A stretch of 18,313 nucleotides of DNA from CAZPAH01 sp964584495 (GCA_964584495.1 CAZPAH010000053.1:1-18313), one strand, 5' to 3'; counted from the stretch's first letter, positions 8,786 through 14,782 are shown. Numbers and translations are program-made. Notes: a model not told the origin generated them from the letters alone.

Positions 8786-9729
8786 CAATTCACCTCCTCG
8801 GTCACCAGTTTGATGAAGATCTCCTCTAGGGAAAGTTCCTCGTTGAATATTTCTAGAAGGGGAAAGCCCTCTTTTACCAGTTTCGCGGCCACCTCACCCC
8901 GAATGTCGCGCTCGCGGACCGATTCCACCAGCAAATGGCCCTCTTCTCCGCTCGAATCGTCCTTCCTCACAGACTGCACGCCTTCTATGGCCGCTATCGA
9001 GTCGGCCGCCCGGTCGATCTCGCCGGAAGGGTCGAGGACGACCCTCGTGACCGAATTCTTTTTCAACCTCGCCCTCAGGTTCTCGGGAGTATCGATGGCG
9101 ATGAGTTCTCCCCGGTTAAGAACGATGATCCTGTCACAGACCTGGCTGACTTCAGGAAGTATATGGCTGCTGAGTATCACGGTCCGGTCTTCTCCGAGTG
9201 TCGTGATAAGATGCCTGATATCGATTATCTGAGCCGGATCCAATCCGAGCGTGGGTTCGTCGAGAATCAGAAGCTCCGGATCGTGGATTATGGCCTGTGC
9301 TATGCCGACTCGCTGCTGGTAGCCTTTCGACAGCTTACCTATCGTGCGCTCCCTTACAGTGGAAAGACCGCACCTATCGATCGCCTTTCCCGTCGAGCGG
9401 CCTATCGAGGAGCGCTCCATGCCTTTCAGGTCGGCCACGAACCGAAGGTACTCATCAACGCGCATATCCTGGTAGAGTGGATTCTTCTCGGGAAGATAAC
9501 CGATCCTGCGGCGCACCTCCATAGGCTCGTCGACGATATCGTGGCCGAAGATTTTGGCCGTTCCCGAAGTGGGAGGCAGGTAGCACGTCAACATCTTCAT
9601 AGTCGTCGTCTTTCCCGCTCCGTTAGGACCGAGGAAGCCCAGGACTTCCCCTTTTTTTATTTCGAGGGTCAGGCCGCGAACGGCGCGGATCAGCCCGAAA
9701 TTTTTCGTCAGGTTGCTGATCTGGATCAC
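8785..9729 (-). CDS. ABC transporter ATP-binding protein, GldA-like
   Basis: 314 residues. Walker A GPNGAGKT is at 34-41, the signature LSKGYQQR at 133-140, Walker B LLILDEP at 153-159 with catalytic E158, and the switch histidine at H189 (SSHI). The Q-loop position reads GYLPEKNPLYQDM, with E81 in place of the usual glutamine, as is common in GldA/ABC-2 ATPases. A C-terminal extension (about 225-314) follows, as is typical of the subfamily. The frame is open to an ATG at 9744, but GGAGGT lies five bases before GTG at 9729, so GTG is the likelier start, giving MIQISNLTKNFG. It is the first gene of the four-gene operon and powers it; the stop overlaps the permease start. Confidence 0.93.
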   Translation of the reverse strand: MIQISNLTKNFGLIRAVRGLTLEIKKGEVLGFLGPNGAGKTTTMKMLTCYLPPTSGTAKIFGHDIVDEPMEVRRRIGYLPEKNPLYQDMRVDEYLRFVADLKGMERSSIGRSTGKAIDRCGLSTVRERTIGKLSKGYQQRVGIAQAIIHDPELLILDEPTLGLDPAQIIDIRHLITTLGEDRTVILSSHILPEVSQVCDRIIVLNRGELIAIDTPENLRARLKKNSVTRVVLDPSGEIDRAADSIAAIEGVQSVRKDDSSGEEGHLLVESVRERDIRGEVAAKLVKEGFPLLEIFNEELSLEEIFIKLVTEEVN

Positions 9730-9761
9730 CCGCCACCTCCGCATTCGGGTAGGCCGATATT

Positions 9762-9785
9762 TATCTGGATACGGATACCCAGATA
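9762..9785. repeat. Inverted repeat upstream of ABC operon
   Basis: Perfect 7-bp arms TATCTGG and CCAGATA are separated by 10 bases. The inside holds a tandem GGATAC GGATAC (9767-9778). It lies between the candidate promoter and the GTG start of the ATPase gene, so in RNA it would be a leader hairpin; as DNA it could be an operator. Confidence 0.45.
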
Positions 9786-9798
9786 GTGATAATAATCT

Positions 9799-9827
9799 AA
9801 ACTAAGTTCTTTAACGGTTAGTGTCAA
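9799..9827 (-). promoter_or_regulatory. Candidate promoter of the ABC operon
   Basis: On the minus strand a perfect -35 TTGACA (9827-9822) is followed after 17 bases by TAGTTT (9804-9799), which matches the -10 consensus at three of six positions. The predicted transcript start is near 9792, giving a leader of about 63 bases that contains the inverted repeat at 9762-9785. The -35 is strong and the -10 weak, which would suit an activated promoter. Confidence 0.35.
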
Positions 9828-9844
9828 TCAGCTATTGGGGGATA

Positions 9845-9883
9845 CGCCGGTTTTTGCAGGGATAAAATGGAACAAATCCGGCG
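9845..9883 (+). repeat. Long inverted repeat upstream of the DUF5683-like gene
   Basis: CGCCGG (9845-9850) pairs with CCGGCG (9878-9883). After one T:T mismatch the pairing continues with TTT (9852-9854) and AAA (9874-9876), leaving a loop of 19 bases. The loop holds GATAAAAT (9861-9868), which could be a -10 element for the rightward genes, though I find no good -35 before it. The 9730-9940 region otherwise holds only the leftward promoter and the first inverted repeat. Confidence 0.35.
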
Positions 9884-9940
9884 CCCGGCACGTAAATGGA
9901 AGGTGTAAGCCGTTTATTTCTAGGAAGGAAAGGATAGCAG

Positions 9941-10414
9941 ATGCGAAAGATAATCCCAGCGATTCTCGTCATACTCATTTCGGCGGGTTCCCTGCAGGCG
10001 GCACAAGCGGAGGATGTCGTCTACTCCGTCCTCTTTCCCGGATGGGGACAGTTGAGAACCGGCCGTTACACGAGGGGGACGCTCCTGATGGGAGTCGAGA
10101 TGATCACCCTGACAGGTCTTGCCGTCGCCAATATTCAGTACGACAGAGAAGTTGAAGCGTACGACCGGGCGAAACTGCTGTTCAACAGCGCGACCTATAT
10201 TGGAGACGCGAGGATGTACTACGACCAGATGGTCGAGAAATGGGATGCGGCGGACAACCTGAACAAGTACAGGAAGGTTTTTGTCGGAGCGGCGGTAGGC
10301 GTCTGGGTTGTTGGGGTGGCGGATATGATATGGGGGAAGGATCCTTCGAATCCGCCGATATCGCTTGAGATGAGAGGGGACGGATTCCTCGTGGCGAAGA
10401 GTTTTTCATTTTAG
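9941..10414 (+). CDS. Exported DUF5683-like protein
   Basis: 157 residues. A Sec signal peptide is clear at 1-23 (MRKIIPAILVILISAGSLQA), with cleavage probably after QAAQA. The mature part opens with VVYSVLFPGWGQLRTGRYTRGTLLMG, the proline-glycine-tryptophan-glycine-glutamine motif seen in DUF5683 and related small membrane proteins. It is followed by two hydrophobic stretches (about 46-63 and 108-123). The C-terminus EMRGDGFLVAKSFSF ends in an aromatic residue, which resembles outer-membrane strand ends but is too short evidence to claim a barrel. Function is unknown. An AAGGAAAGGA ribosome site precedes the ATG. It is followed after 15 bases by the FN3-like lipoprotein gene, so the two are likely one operon. 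Confidence 0.72.
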   Translation: MRKIIPAILVILISAGSLQAAQAEDVVYSVLFPGWGQLRTGRYTRGTLLMGVEMITLTGLAVANIQYDREVEAYDRAKLLFNSATYIGDARMYYDQMVEKWDAADNLNKYRKVFVGAAVGVWVVGVADMIWGKDPSNPPISLEMRGDGFLVAKSFSF

Positions 10415-10429
10415 AAGGGGAGAGCCGAG

Positions 10430-10825
10430 ATGAAGCGCATTGCAGTGCCTGTTTTGATTTTTTCGTTCTTATTCGCCGCTTCATGCAGCAGCGAGCACGG
10501 GGAATCGCCGGCATCCTTCGCGGTGGAGTCTCTCCCGGCGCCGATCGATCTTACGGCGACGGCGGGGATCGAGCAGGTGCGTCTCGATTGGGACTATCCC
10601 GCAGGCGAGATAGGCGAGGTGAGGGAGTTCAGGGTATATTACTACTATGAAACCTATGACATGATGGAATTTATTGATACAACTACAGATACATATTATA
10701 TAGATTCCGGACTTATCGGTAATGTTCAATACTGCTATGCGGTGTCGGCGGTGGATTCGGCGGGAATGGAAGGGTGGAGGACGGACTCGGTCTGCGCCGA
10801 GACCACAACCGGAGCCGGGCGGTAA
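10430..10825 (+). CDS. Small lipoprotein with one fibronectin type III-like domain
   Basis: 131 residues. The signal peptide ends in a lipobox-like AASC with the lipidated cysteine at C19; alanine instead of leucine at -3 makes it slightly unusual. Residues about 36-127 read as one FN3 domain: PAPIDLTATAGIEQVRLDWDYP, a central VREFRVYYYYET strand, NVQYCYAVSAVDSAG and VCAETTT at the end. It is probably anchored in a membrane facing the periplasm or surface and binds something; no partner is evident. A GGGGAG site precedes the ATG. The middle of the gene (about 10630-10740) is clearly more AT-rich than its surroundings. The gene sits between the DUF5683-like gene and the zinc-ribbon gene on the same strand. 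Confidence 0.75.
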   Translation: MKRIAVPVLIFSFLFAASCSSEHGESPASFAVESLPAPIDLTATAGIEQVRLDWDYPAGEIGEVREFRVYYYYETYDMMEFIDTTTDTYYIDSGLIGNVQYCYAVSAVDSAGMEGWRTDSVCAETTTGAGR

Positions 10826-10874
10826 AATGCCGGCGGACAGCGGCTCATCGATCGCGGTGGAATGACTCCATGGC

Positions 10875-10895
10875 ATGAAACCTGCAAGGTTTCAT
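10875..10895 (+). repeat. 9-bp hairpin in front of the zinc-ribbon gene
   Basis: Perfect arms ATGAAACCT and AGGTTTCAT flank a 3-base GCA centre. There is no T-tract after it, so it is not a classical terminator. It ends six bases before the AGGAGGGG ribosome site of the next gene, so in mRNA the folded hairpin would stand just upstream of the start. It could equally be a protein-binding palindrome. The 88-bp gap 10826-10913 holds nothing else recognisable. Confidence 0.6.
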
Positions 10896-10913
10896 CCGCG
10901 AGGAGGGGAACGT

Positions 10914-11477
10914 ATGTCCACCGAAGGTCTGAACGGCAAAGGTAGAAGAAAAGAAACAGGTCCCGACCCGATAGATCTTATCGACGGCGGCGGCGTGAAA
11001 TACACCGTGATCCTTGACGGGATAGCTGAAGAGATCGAAACGATCGAATCGTTTGCGATCAAGTTTTCCCTTCTCACCAGGGAGCCTGTGTCGAAGATAA
11101 AGCACCTCACAAAGAATGTCCCTGCGGTAATATGGTCGGGCGACAGGAAGGCGAGGGGAGTCAGCATTCTTTCGTTGATCGCGGAGGCGGGAGGGATCGG
11201 AAGGCTGGAGACGGGGAAGGAAAGCCCCAGGCCTCAGGGCCGGAAGAATAGCGATGTGAAAGAGCAGGGCGACACTATCTGCAAGCAGTGTGGGTTTCCC
11301 CTGAAAAAGGACGATGATTACTGCCGGTTCTGTCTGACGCCGGTCGAGGAAATCTCGAGGAAGAAGGGTGAAAGGGTCAAGAGCGAGAAAAAAAAGCCCT
11401 CCATACCTCCCGCAAGGTTGGTCATCTACATAGGGATCGTTATCATCGCTTTACTGCTCGCTCTCGTGATAAGCTGA
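10914..11477 (+). CDS. Tail-anchored zinc-ribbon protein with bL12-CTD-like domain
   Basis: 187 residues. Three parts are visible. Residues about 28-99 (from VKYTVILDGI, through LLTREPVSKIKHLTKNVPAV, to LIAEAGGIGRLE) follow the pattern of the ribosomal protein bL12 C-terminal domain: opening strand, helix, LxxAKxLVExxPxx-type turn, then helix and AGA-type final strand. This is a by-eye match, not a search result. Residues 123-140 are a zinc ribbon (CKQCG and CRFC). After a lysine-rich linker, residues 169-186 form one transmembrane helix at the extreme C-terminus. Function is unknown; a membrane-tethered adaptor is a guess. The open frame extends up to 10875, but AGGAGGGG seven bases before ATG 10914 decides the start. 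It ends 8 bp from the convergent DUF72 gene. Confidence 0.78.
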   Translation: MSTEGLNGKGRRKETGPDPIDLIDGGGVKYTVILDGIAEEIETIESFAIKFSLLTREPVSKIKHLTKNVPAVIWSGDRKARGVSILSLIAEAGGIGRLETGKESPRPQGRKNSDVKEQGDTICKQCGFPLKKDDDYCRFCLTPVEEISRKKGERVKSEKKKPSIPPARLVIYIGIVIIALLLALVIS

Positions 11478-11485
11478 ACGAGTTT

Positions 11486-12400
11486 TCAAATATCCTCAGA
11501 CTCCATCGGAAATCCAAACTCGAACCCCGTTTTTTCAGAGATATCTCCAATAATTGGATAGCGCGCCGCCAGGGAAACGGGCACCTCCTGGCGCCTGTTT
11601 TCCAGCATCGAGCGGATCTGGAAAGCGTTTACCAGCGCCTGTCCCTGATAATGGTTGTTCGTTATTATGAAAAGGTTTTTCACCTTCCCGATCATCGAAA
11701 GGGCGCGATCCCTCCACTCTTTCATCTCGTCCACTCCGTAGAGGTAATCGTATCGGGCATCCCGCCCCGCATCCTTCCTGAACCAGTTCTTCACGTTCCT
11801 TCCATGCAGCCTGATATAACCGGTTTCCGGAGCGGTCACGCGGTCAGACGGCCGCATAGACTCTCCTATCAGGGGTTGATCTATATTGCAGAAAGAGAGG
11901 CCGCCGTCGGAGAGAAGCCGCCAGGTCTCCTCCGAATCCCACGAGGAATGACGCAGTTCCACGGCTGCGGGGTGGCCGGCGATGAGGCGGCCCAGCCTCT
12001 CGAGATAGGCCATGTTCTGAGGATTCTTTTTGAATGACCACGGGAATTGGAAAAGAAACGCGCCTATCAGTTCCTTGGAGAGCAGGGGAGAGAAACGGTC
12101 CAGGAAATCGAGCATATCGGACCGGTCCAGTTTTCTCTCGTGCGTGAATAGCTGGAGGGCTTTTACGTTGAGCTTGAAACCGGGCCGCGAGGAGAGCCGC
12201 CGCGCCCAGCCGGCCGTGAGATCTGGCGAGGGAGACCTATAGAATGAGCTGTTCAATTCGATACAGTTGAAATAGCTGGCGATAAATAAAAGCTGGTCGA
12301 TCCTTTTCCCGGCCGGGTAGACGGGGCCGATCCAATCCTTGTAAGACCACCCCGCCGGACCGATATAGATATTGCCGTGATTCGTCTCGCCTGCCGACAT
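11486..12400 (-). CDS. DUF72 family protein (YecE-like)
   Basis: 304 residues, close to the usual length of the family. Typical features are the opening IYIGPAGWSYKDWIGPVYP (10-28), the FNCIELNSSFYRSPS segment, FKLNVKALQLFTH, AFLFQFPWSFKKN, AAVELRHSSW, YIRLHGRN and a closing NNHYQGQALVNA. These belong to the DUF72 TIM-barrel-like family, whose biochemical role is not established; members are often near DNA-repair or metal-cluster genes but such neighbours are absent here. It is convergent with the zinc-ribbon gene and divergent from the glycosyltransferase. No ribosome site is visible before the ATG, in keeping with a possible leaderless transcript from the promoter at 12407-12435. Confidence 0.93.
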   Translation of the reverse strand: MSAGETNHGNIYIGPAGWSYKDWIGPVYPAGKRIDQLLFIASYFNCIELNSSFYRSPSPDLTAGWARRLSSRPGFKLNVKALQLFTHERKLDRSDMLDFLDRFSPLLSKELIGAFLFQFPWSFKKNPQNMAYLERLGRLIAGHPAAVELRHSSWDSEETWRLLSDGGLSFCNIDQPLIGESMRPSDRVTAPETGYIRLHGRNVKNWFRKDAGRDARYDYLYGVDEMKEWRDRALSMIGKVKNLFIITNNHYQGQALVNAFQIRSMLENRRQEVPVSLAARYPIIGDISEKTGFEFGFPMESEDI

Positions 12401-12406
12401 GGAACC

Positions 12407-12435
12407 AGTATCTGCGAGTCGAACGGTTTTTTCAA
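12407..12435 (-). promoter_or_regulatory. Candidate promoter of the DUF72 gene, possibly leaderless
   Basis: Minus strand TTGAAA (12435-12430), 17 bases, then GATACT (12412-12407). Six bases after the -10 comes the ATG at 12400, so transcription would begin at or within a base or two of the start codon. Confidence 0.4.
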
Positions 12436-12465
12436 TTGGAAAAGCGGAGTGCCATCAGGTATAAC
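12436..12465 (+). promoter_or_regulatory. Candidate promoter of the GT39 gene
   Basis: TTGGAA (12436-12441), 18 bases, then TATAAC (12460-12465, five of six consensus). The predicted transcript start is near 12472, next to the ATG at 12473. Its -35 directly abuts the -35 of the opposite promoter, so the two promoters are back to back. Confidence 0.4.
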
Positions 12466-12472
12466 TGTCTTG

Positions 12473-13984
12473 ATGAGAGGGATGACGGACAATAAGGGTA
12501 GCAGGCTGGCGATGCCCTTGATATTGCTGCTGGCAACCTTCCTGCGATTCTTCAGGCTAGGACACCAGTCGTTCTGGCATGATGAGATCATGACCGCCGG
12601 TTCGTACGCTCCTCCGACGCAGGATGTGAGTTACTGGACGAAGCTCCTCTGGGATGTTCATGGTCCCCTCTATTCGTTCTTCATGCATTTCTGGAGCAAA
12701 GCGGGGGATGGAGAAACCTGGCTGAGGCTTCCGGGGGCGGCGGCCGGAGTAATATCGGTTTACCTCATCTACAGGTGGATCTCTATCCGGTTGGACCGGG
12801 GGACGGCCGAGGCGGGAGCCCTGCTCATGTCGATATCCCCGTTCGCCCTATATTACTCTCAGGAACTACGTTTCTATTCTTTCCTCGTGATGTTCGTTCT
12901 GCTCTCGCTGATCGTCTTCGAGCGGTTCATGGACGATCCCTCTCCCCGCAACTCGATATACCTCGGCCTAACCCTGGGAATCACCTTCCTGGCCCATTTC
13001 ATGGCCCTCTTTCTTATGGCGGGAATGATGGTTTTTCTTATCGTCACGGGCAGGATGAAAGGGAAGTATCTCAGGCACGGAGCGGCGGCGGCGGCGATAG
13101 CGCTTTTGATAGTGTCTCCCTGGATCTACAGGCAGCTCTATTTCCTGAACCGTATCAGGGTTGTCGATATTTCCGAACTGCCGGAATCGGATAAGTTGCG
13201 AGGGGAAAGCACATTGAGCATCTGGTCATACCCCTATATATTGTACGCTTTCTCCACCGGGTTTTCTTTCGGACCCGATCTGAGGGAACTCCATATGATC
13301 GGTTCGACCAGAGCCCTCCTGGAACGTTACTGGTACTATCTAGGGCCCGTGTTCCTTTTCTTCGGATTCGCATACGCCAGAGGGCTGATCAGGACATGGA
13401 GGGAGAAGCGCCTCGCTCTTCTCCTGTCGATTTCGCTCGTCACGGTCGTCGTTACGACTGTGATAGCGATGAAAAACATCAAGGTCTTCAACGTGAGATA
13501 CCAGATGTGCGTATTTCCCGTATTCCTGGCATTCCTGGCGGCAGGGACCGGGGGCGGCAGGAAGACGAGGATTCTCCTCCTTATACCTCTATCGTTATTA
13601 ATGCTCGCGGCCGACTGGAACTATCATATTAACCCTAAATATGCCCGCGACGATTTCCGGTCGGCGGCGGGATTCGTAGAGGAAAATGAAATTGCCGGTG
13701 ATATCGTTCTCGTGGCGGGCTTCGATCTGAATTTTATGCACTACTACAAGGGGATCAACGAGGTGGTAACCCTGTATCCTTCCGCGATGACGAGTGACAG
13801 GGTCGGCGAGGAGATCTCGAAACTGAGCGCAACGGGAAATAGGATTTGGTATATCAGGTGCCGTAACTGGAGCGTCGACCCGGAAGATCTCATTCTGCTT
13901 TTTCTCTCAGACAATTCAAAGTCATTGTTAGTCAAGGAGATGCCCGGAATCAGGGTCTACCTATTCGAAAGAGCCGATCACTAG
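12473..13984 (+). CDS. GT39-type polytopic glycosyltransferase
   Basis: 503 residues with about ten or more transmembrane segments. After the first segment the first loop contains WHDEIMT (residues 36-41), with the acidic pair D37-E38 that ArnT/PMT-like enzymes use at the active site. Next come HGPLYSFFMHFW and LRLPGAAAGVISVYLIYRW, and SPFALYYSQELRFYSFLVM (122-140), the conserved membrane motif of this family. A smaller soluble C-terminal part (about 400-503) follows. Such enzymes move sugars from polyprenyl-phosphate donors to lipid or protein acceptors on the periplasmic side; the acceptor here is unknown. The frame is open to an ATG at 12377 inside the divergent DUF72 gene, which I reject. 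ATG 12473 lies next to the predicted transcript start; ATG 12482 is the alternative. Confidence 0.88.
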   Translation: MRGMTDNKGSRLAMPLILLLATFLRFFRLGHQSFWHDEIMTAGSYAPPTQDVSYWTKLLWDVHGPLYSFFMHFWSKAGDGETWLRLPGAAAGVISVYLIYRWISIRLDRGTAEAGALLMSISPFALYYSQELRFYSFLVMFVLLSLIVFERFMDDPSPRNSIYLGLTLGITFLAHFMALFLMAGMMVFLIVTGRMKGKYLRHGAAAAAIALLIVSPWIYRQLYFLNRIRVVDISELPESDKLRGESTLSIWSYPYILYAFSTGFSFGPDLRELHMIGSTRALLERYWYYLGPVFLFFGFAYARGLIRTWREKRLALLLSISLVTVVVTTVIAMKNIKVFNVRYQMCVFPVFLAFLAAGTGGGRKTRILLLIPLSLLMLAADWNYHINPKYARDDFRSAAGFVEENEIAGDIVLVAGFDLNFMHYYKGINEVVTLYPSAMTSDRVGEEISKLSATGNRIWYIRCRNWSVDPEDLILLFLSDNSKSLLVKEMPGIRVYLFERADH

Positions 13985-14061
13985 GAGACGGTTTCAGCCA
14001 GCGCCACGACGGTTCAGATATACCTCAATTATTTTATAAAAGAACTTAATAAATGCCGATG

Positions 14062-14077
14062 GTGTATGGCAGTACAC
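14062..14077. repeat. Inverted repeat next to the -35 element
   Basis: GTGTA (14062-14066) and TACAC (14073-14077) with six bases between, ending directly against the TTGACA at 14078. A possible upstream operator half of the regulated promoter; the arms are short, so chance is possible. Confidence 0.3.
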
Positions 14078-14105
14078 TTGACACCGTTTGAAATGGTGCT
14101 ATAAT
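14078..14105 (+). promoter_or_regulatory. Full-consensus sigma70-type promoter
   Basis: TTGACA (14078-14083), a 16-base spacer, then TATAAT (14100-14105): both hexamers are perfect. This is the best promoter match in the window. The transcript would start near 14112, leaving a leader of about 168 bases before the lipoprotein ATG at 14280. The gap 13985-14279 holds this promoter, two inverted repeats, a short ORF and a terminator-like hairpin; nothing else was recognised. Confidence 0.7.
14082..14098. promoter_or_regulatory. Operator-like palindrome within the promoter spacer
   Basis: CACCGTTTGAAATGGTG is a 17-bp near-palindrome: eight paired positions about a central G, with only one G:T mismatch. 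It fills the space between -35 and -10, the classical place for a repressor that blocks polymerase. No regulator gene lies beside it, and no second full copy was noticed in the window. Confidence 0.45.
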
Positions 14106-14126
14106 TTATTTGCAGGGTAAGGTGAT

Positions 14127-14162
14127 ATGGGAGTGTTCCGTGATGATGCTCGACCCGCATAA
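14127..14162 (+). CDS. Possible 11-codon leader peptide
   Basis: ATG at 14127 to TAA at 14160-14162 would encode MGVFRDDARPA. AGGG and AAGG stand a few bases upstream (14114-14122), so ribosome entry is possible but not ideally spaced. It lies between the transcript start and the terminator-like hairpin, as leader peptides of attenuators do, but has no run of one amino acid to point to a sensed metabolite. An 11-codon ORF can easily occur by chance. Confidence 0.25.
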   Translation: MGVFRDDARPA

Positions 14163-14183
14163 AAGAGGTTTCGTACAACGAAT

Positions 14184-14218
14184 TACCACGGTGACAGGGG
14201 ATCGGTGGTATTTTTTTT
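14184..14218 (+). terminator. Intrinsic-terminator-like hairpin in a 5' leader
   Basis: TACCAC (14184-14189) pairs with GTGGTA (14205-14210) around a 15-base loop, and eight T follow (14211-14218). The stem is short and the loop large, so it may be a weak or conditional terminator. It lies 61 bases before the lipoprotein start and after the consensus promoter, which suggests attenuation. Confidence 0.5.
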
Positions 14219-14279
14219 GAGGTATTGCCGCACCAACCGGTGTCGATTTCGATTGCTCCGGATCAAGGGGAGGAAGGCT

Positions 14280-14723
14280 ATGAAAAGAACTATGATAATA
14301 TGCGCAGCGTCATTGATAGTGTTCGTTGCCGGGTGCTCGCATTATTCGGCGATCGAGAAGGCTGATTTCACCGCCTTGGAGGATAGAGAGGACTTCCTCG
14401 ATAAAAACCCTAATTGCGTTCACCGTGAGCATATAAGGAATGGAGAGATCACGCGGGGTATGAACGCGCAGGAGGTTATGGCTTCCTGGGGTATGCCCAA
14501 TGTCTATCTCGTATCGAGGGATAAACCGGAAGAGTACTGGATATATTACACGGGAGACGATAATAAACAGTCCATACTGATATTTACGCTGGTGTTCGAC
14601 TACGACAACAACCTGTGCGGCTGGGACATCGATATGAAGAGGTTCGACGACCACAGGGTCGTATCCCAATCCTCGGTGATCGAGAAGGAGCTGGACAGGG
14701 TCAACGACACTTCAAAGAAATAG
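14280..14723 (+). CDS. BamE/SmpA-like lipoprotein
   Basis: 147 residues. The signal peptide ends in lipobox VAGC with the lipidated cysteine at C19. The mature part contains IRNGEITRGMNAQEVMASWGMPNVY (52-76), the pattern I..GMt..eV...wG.P of the SmpA/OmlA/BamE fold, then EEYWIYYTG and a strand, ILIFTLVFDYDN. Family members are small periplasmic lipoproteins; BamE itself belongs to the outer-membrane protein assembly complex, but many relatives have unknown roles, so only the fold is proposed here. The frame is open back to 14205, within the terminator hairpin; GGGGAGG before ATG 14280 and the signal peptide decide the start. It is apparently a single-gene unit, under the promoter and leader upstream. 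Confidence 0.75.
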   Translation: MKRTMIICAASLIVFVAGCSHYSAIEKADFTALEDREDFLDKNPNCVHREHIRNGEITRGMNAQEVMASWGMPNVYLVSRDKPEEYWIYYTGDDNKQSILIFTLVFDYDNNLCGWDIDMKRFDDHRVVSQSSVIEKELDRVNDTSKK

Positions 14724-14782
14724 ATAATCGGTCGGGGATAGTGGGAATTGAAAAGTCGTGTCGATTCCGGAAAACTCCGAAC

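Larger units (their letters stand above)
14112..14218 (+). ncRNA. Candidate attenuated leader or small RNA
   Basis: The span runs from the predicted transcript start to the end of the T-tract at 14218, about 107 bases. A consensus promoter followed by a terminator-like hairpin would give a discrete short RNA, or a leader that is read through only under some condition. It matches no riboswitch class that I recognise. Boundaries are predicted only from the promoter and hairpin. Confidence 0.3.

Noticed and set aside
8935..9786. Plus-strand ORF of 283 codons opposite the ABC ATPase
   Set aside because: The opposite strand carries intact Walker, signature and switch motifs; this frame is rich in R, D and P without any domain pattern.
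12377..12472. Upstream ATG for the glycosyltransferase
   Set aside because: It would overlap the start of the divergent DUF72 gene and the promoter region, and adds residues unlike the family N-terminus.
14205..14279. Extension of the lipoprotein start to the GTG at 14205
   Set aside because: The first codons lie in the terminator hairpin and T-tract, and the extension would bury the lipoprotein signal peptide.
13985..14279. A tRNA or known riboswitch in the non-coding gap
   Set aside because: No cloverleaf arms, no GTTCRA-like T-loop in place, and no conserved core of a known riboswitch was found by eye.
14724..14782. GGAAT...ATTCC pairing after the lipoprotein gene as a terminator
   Set aside because: Only five pairs with a 15-base loop and no T-tract; likely chance.
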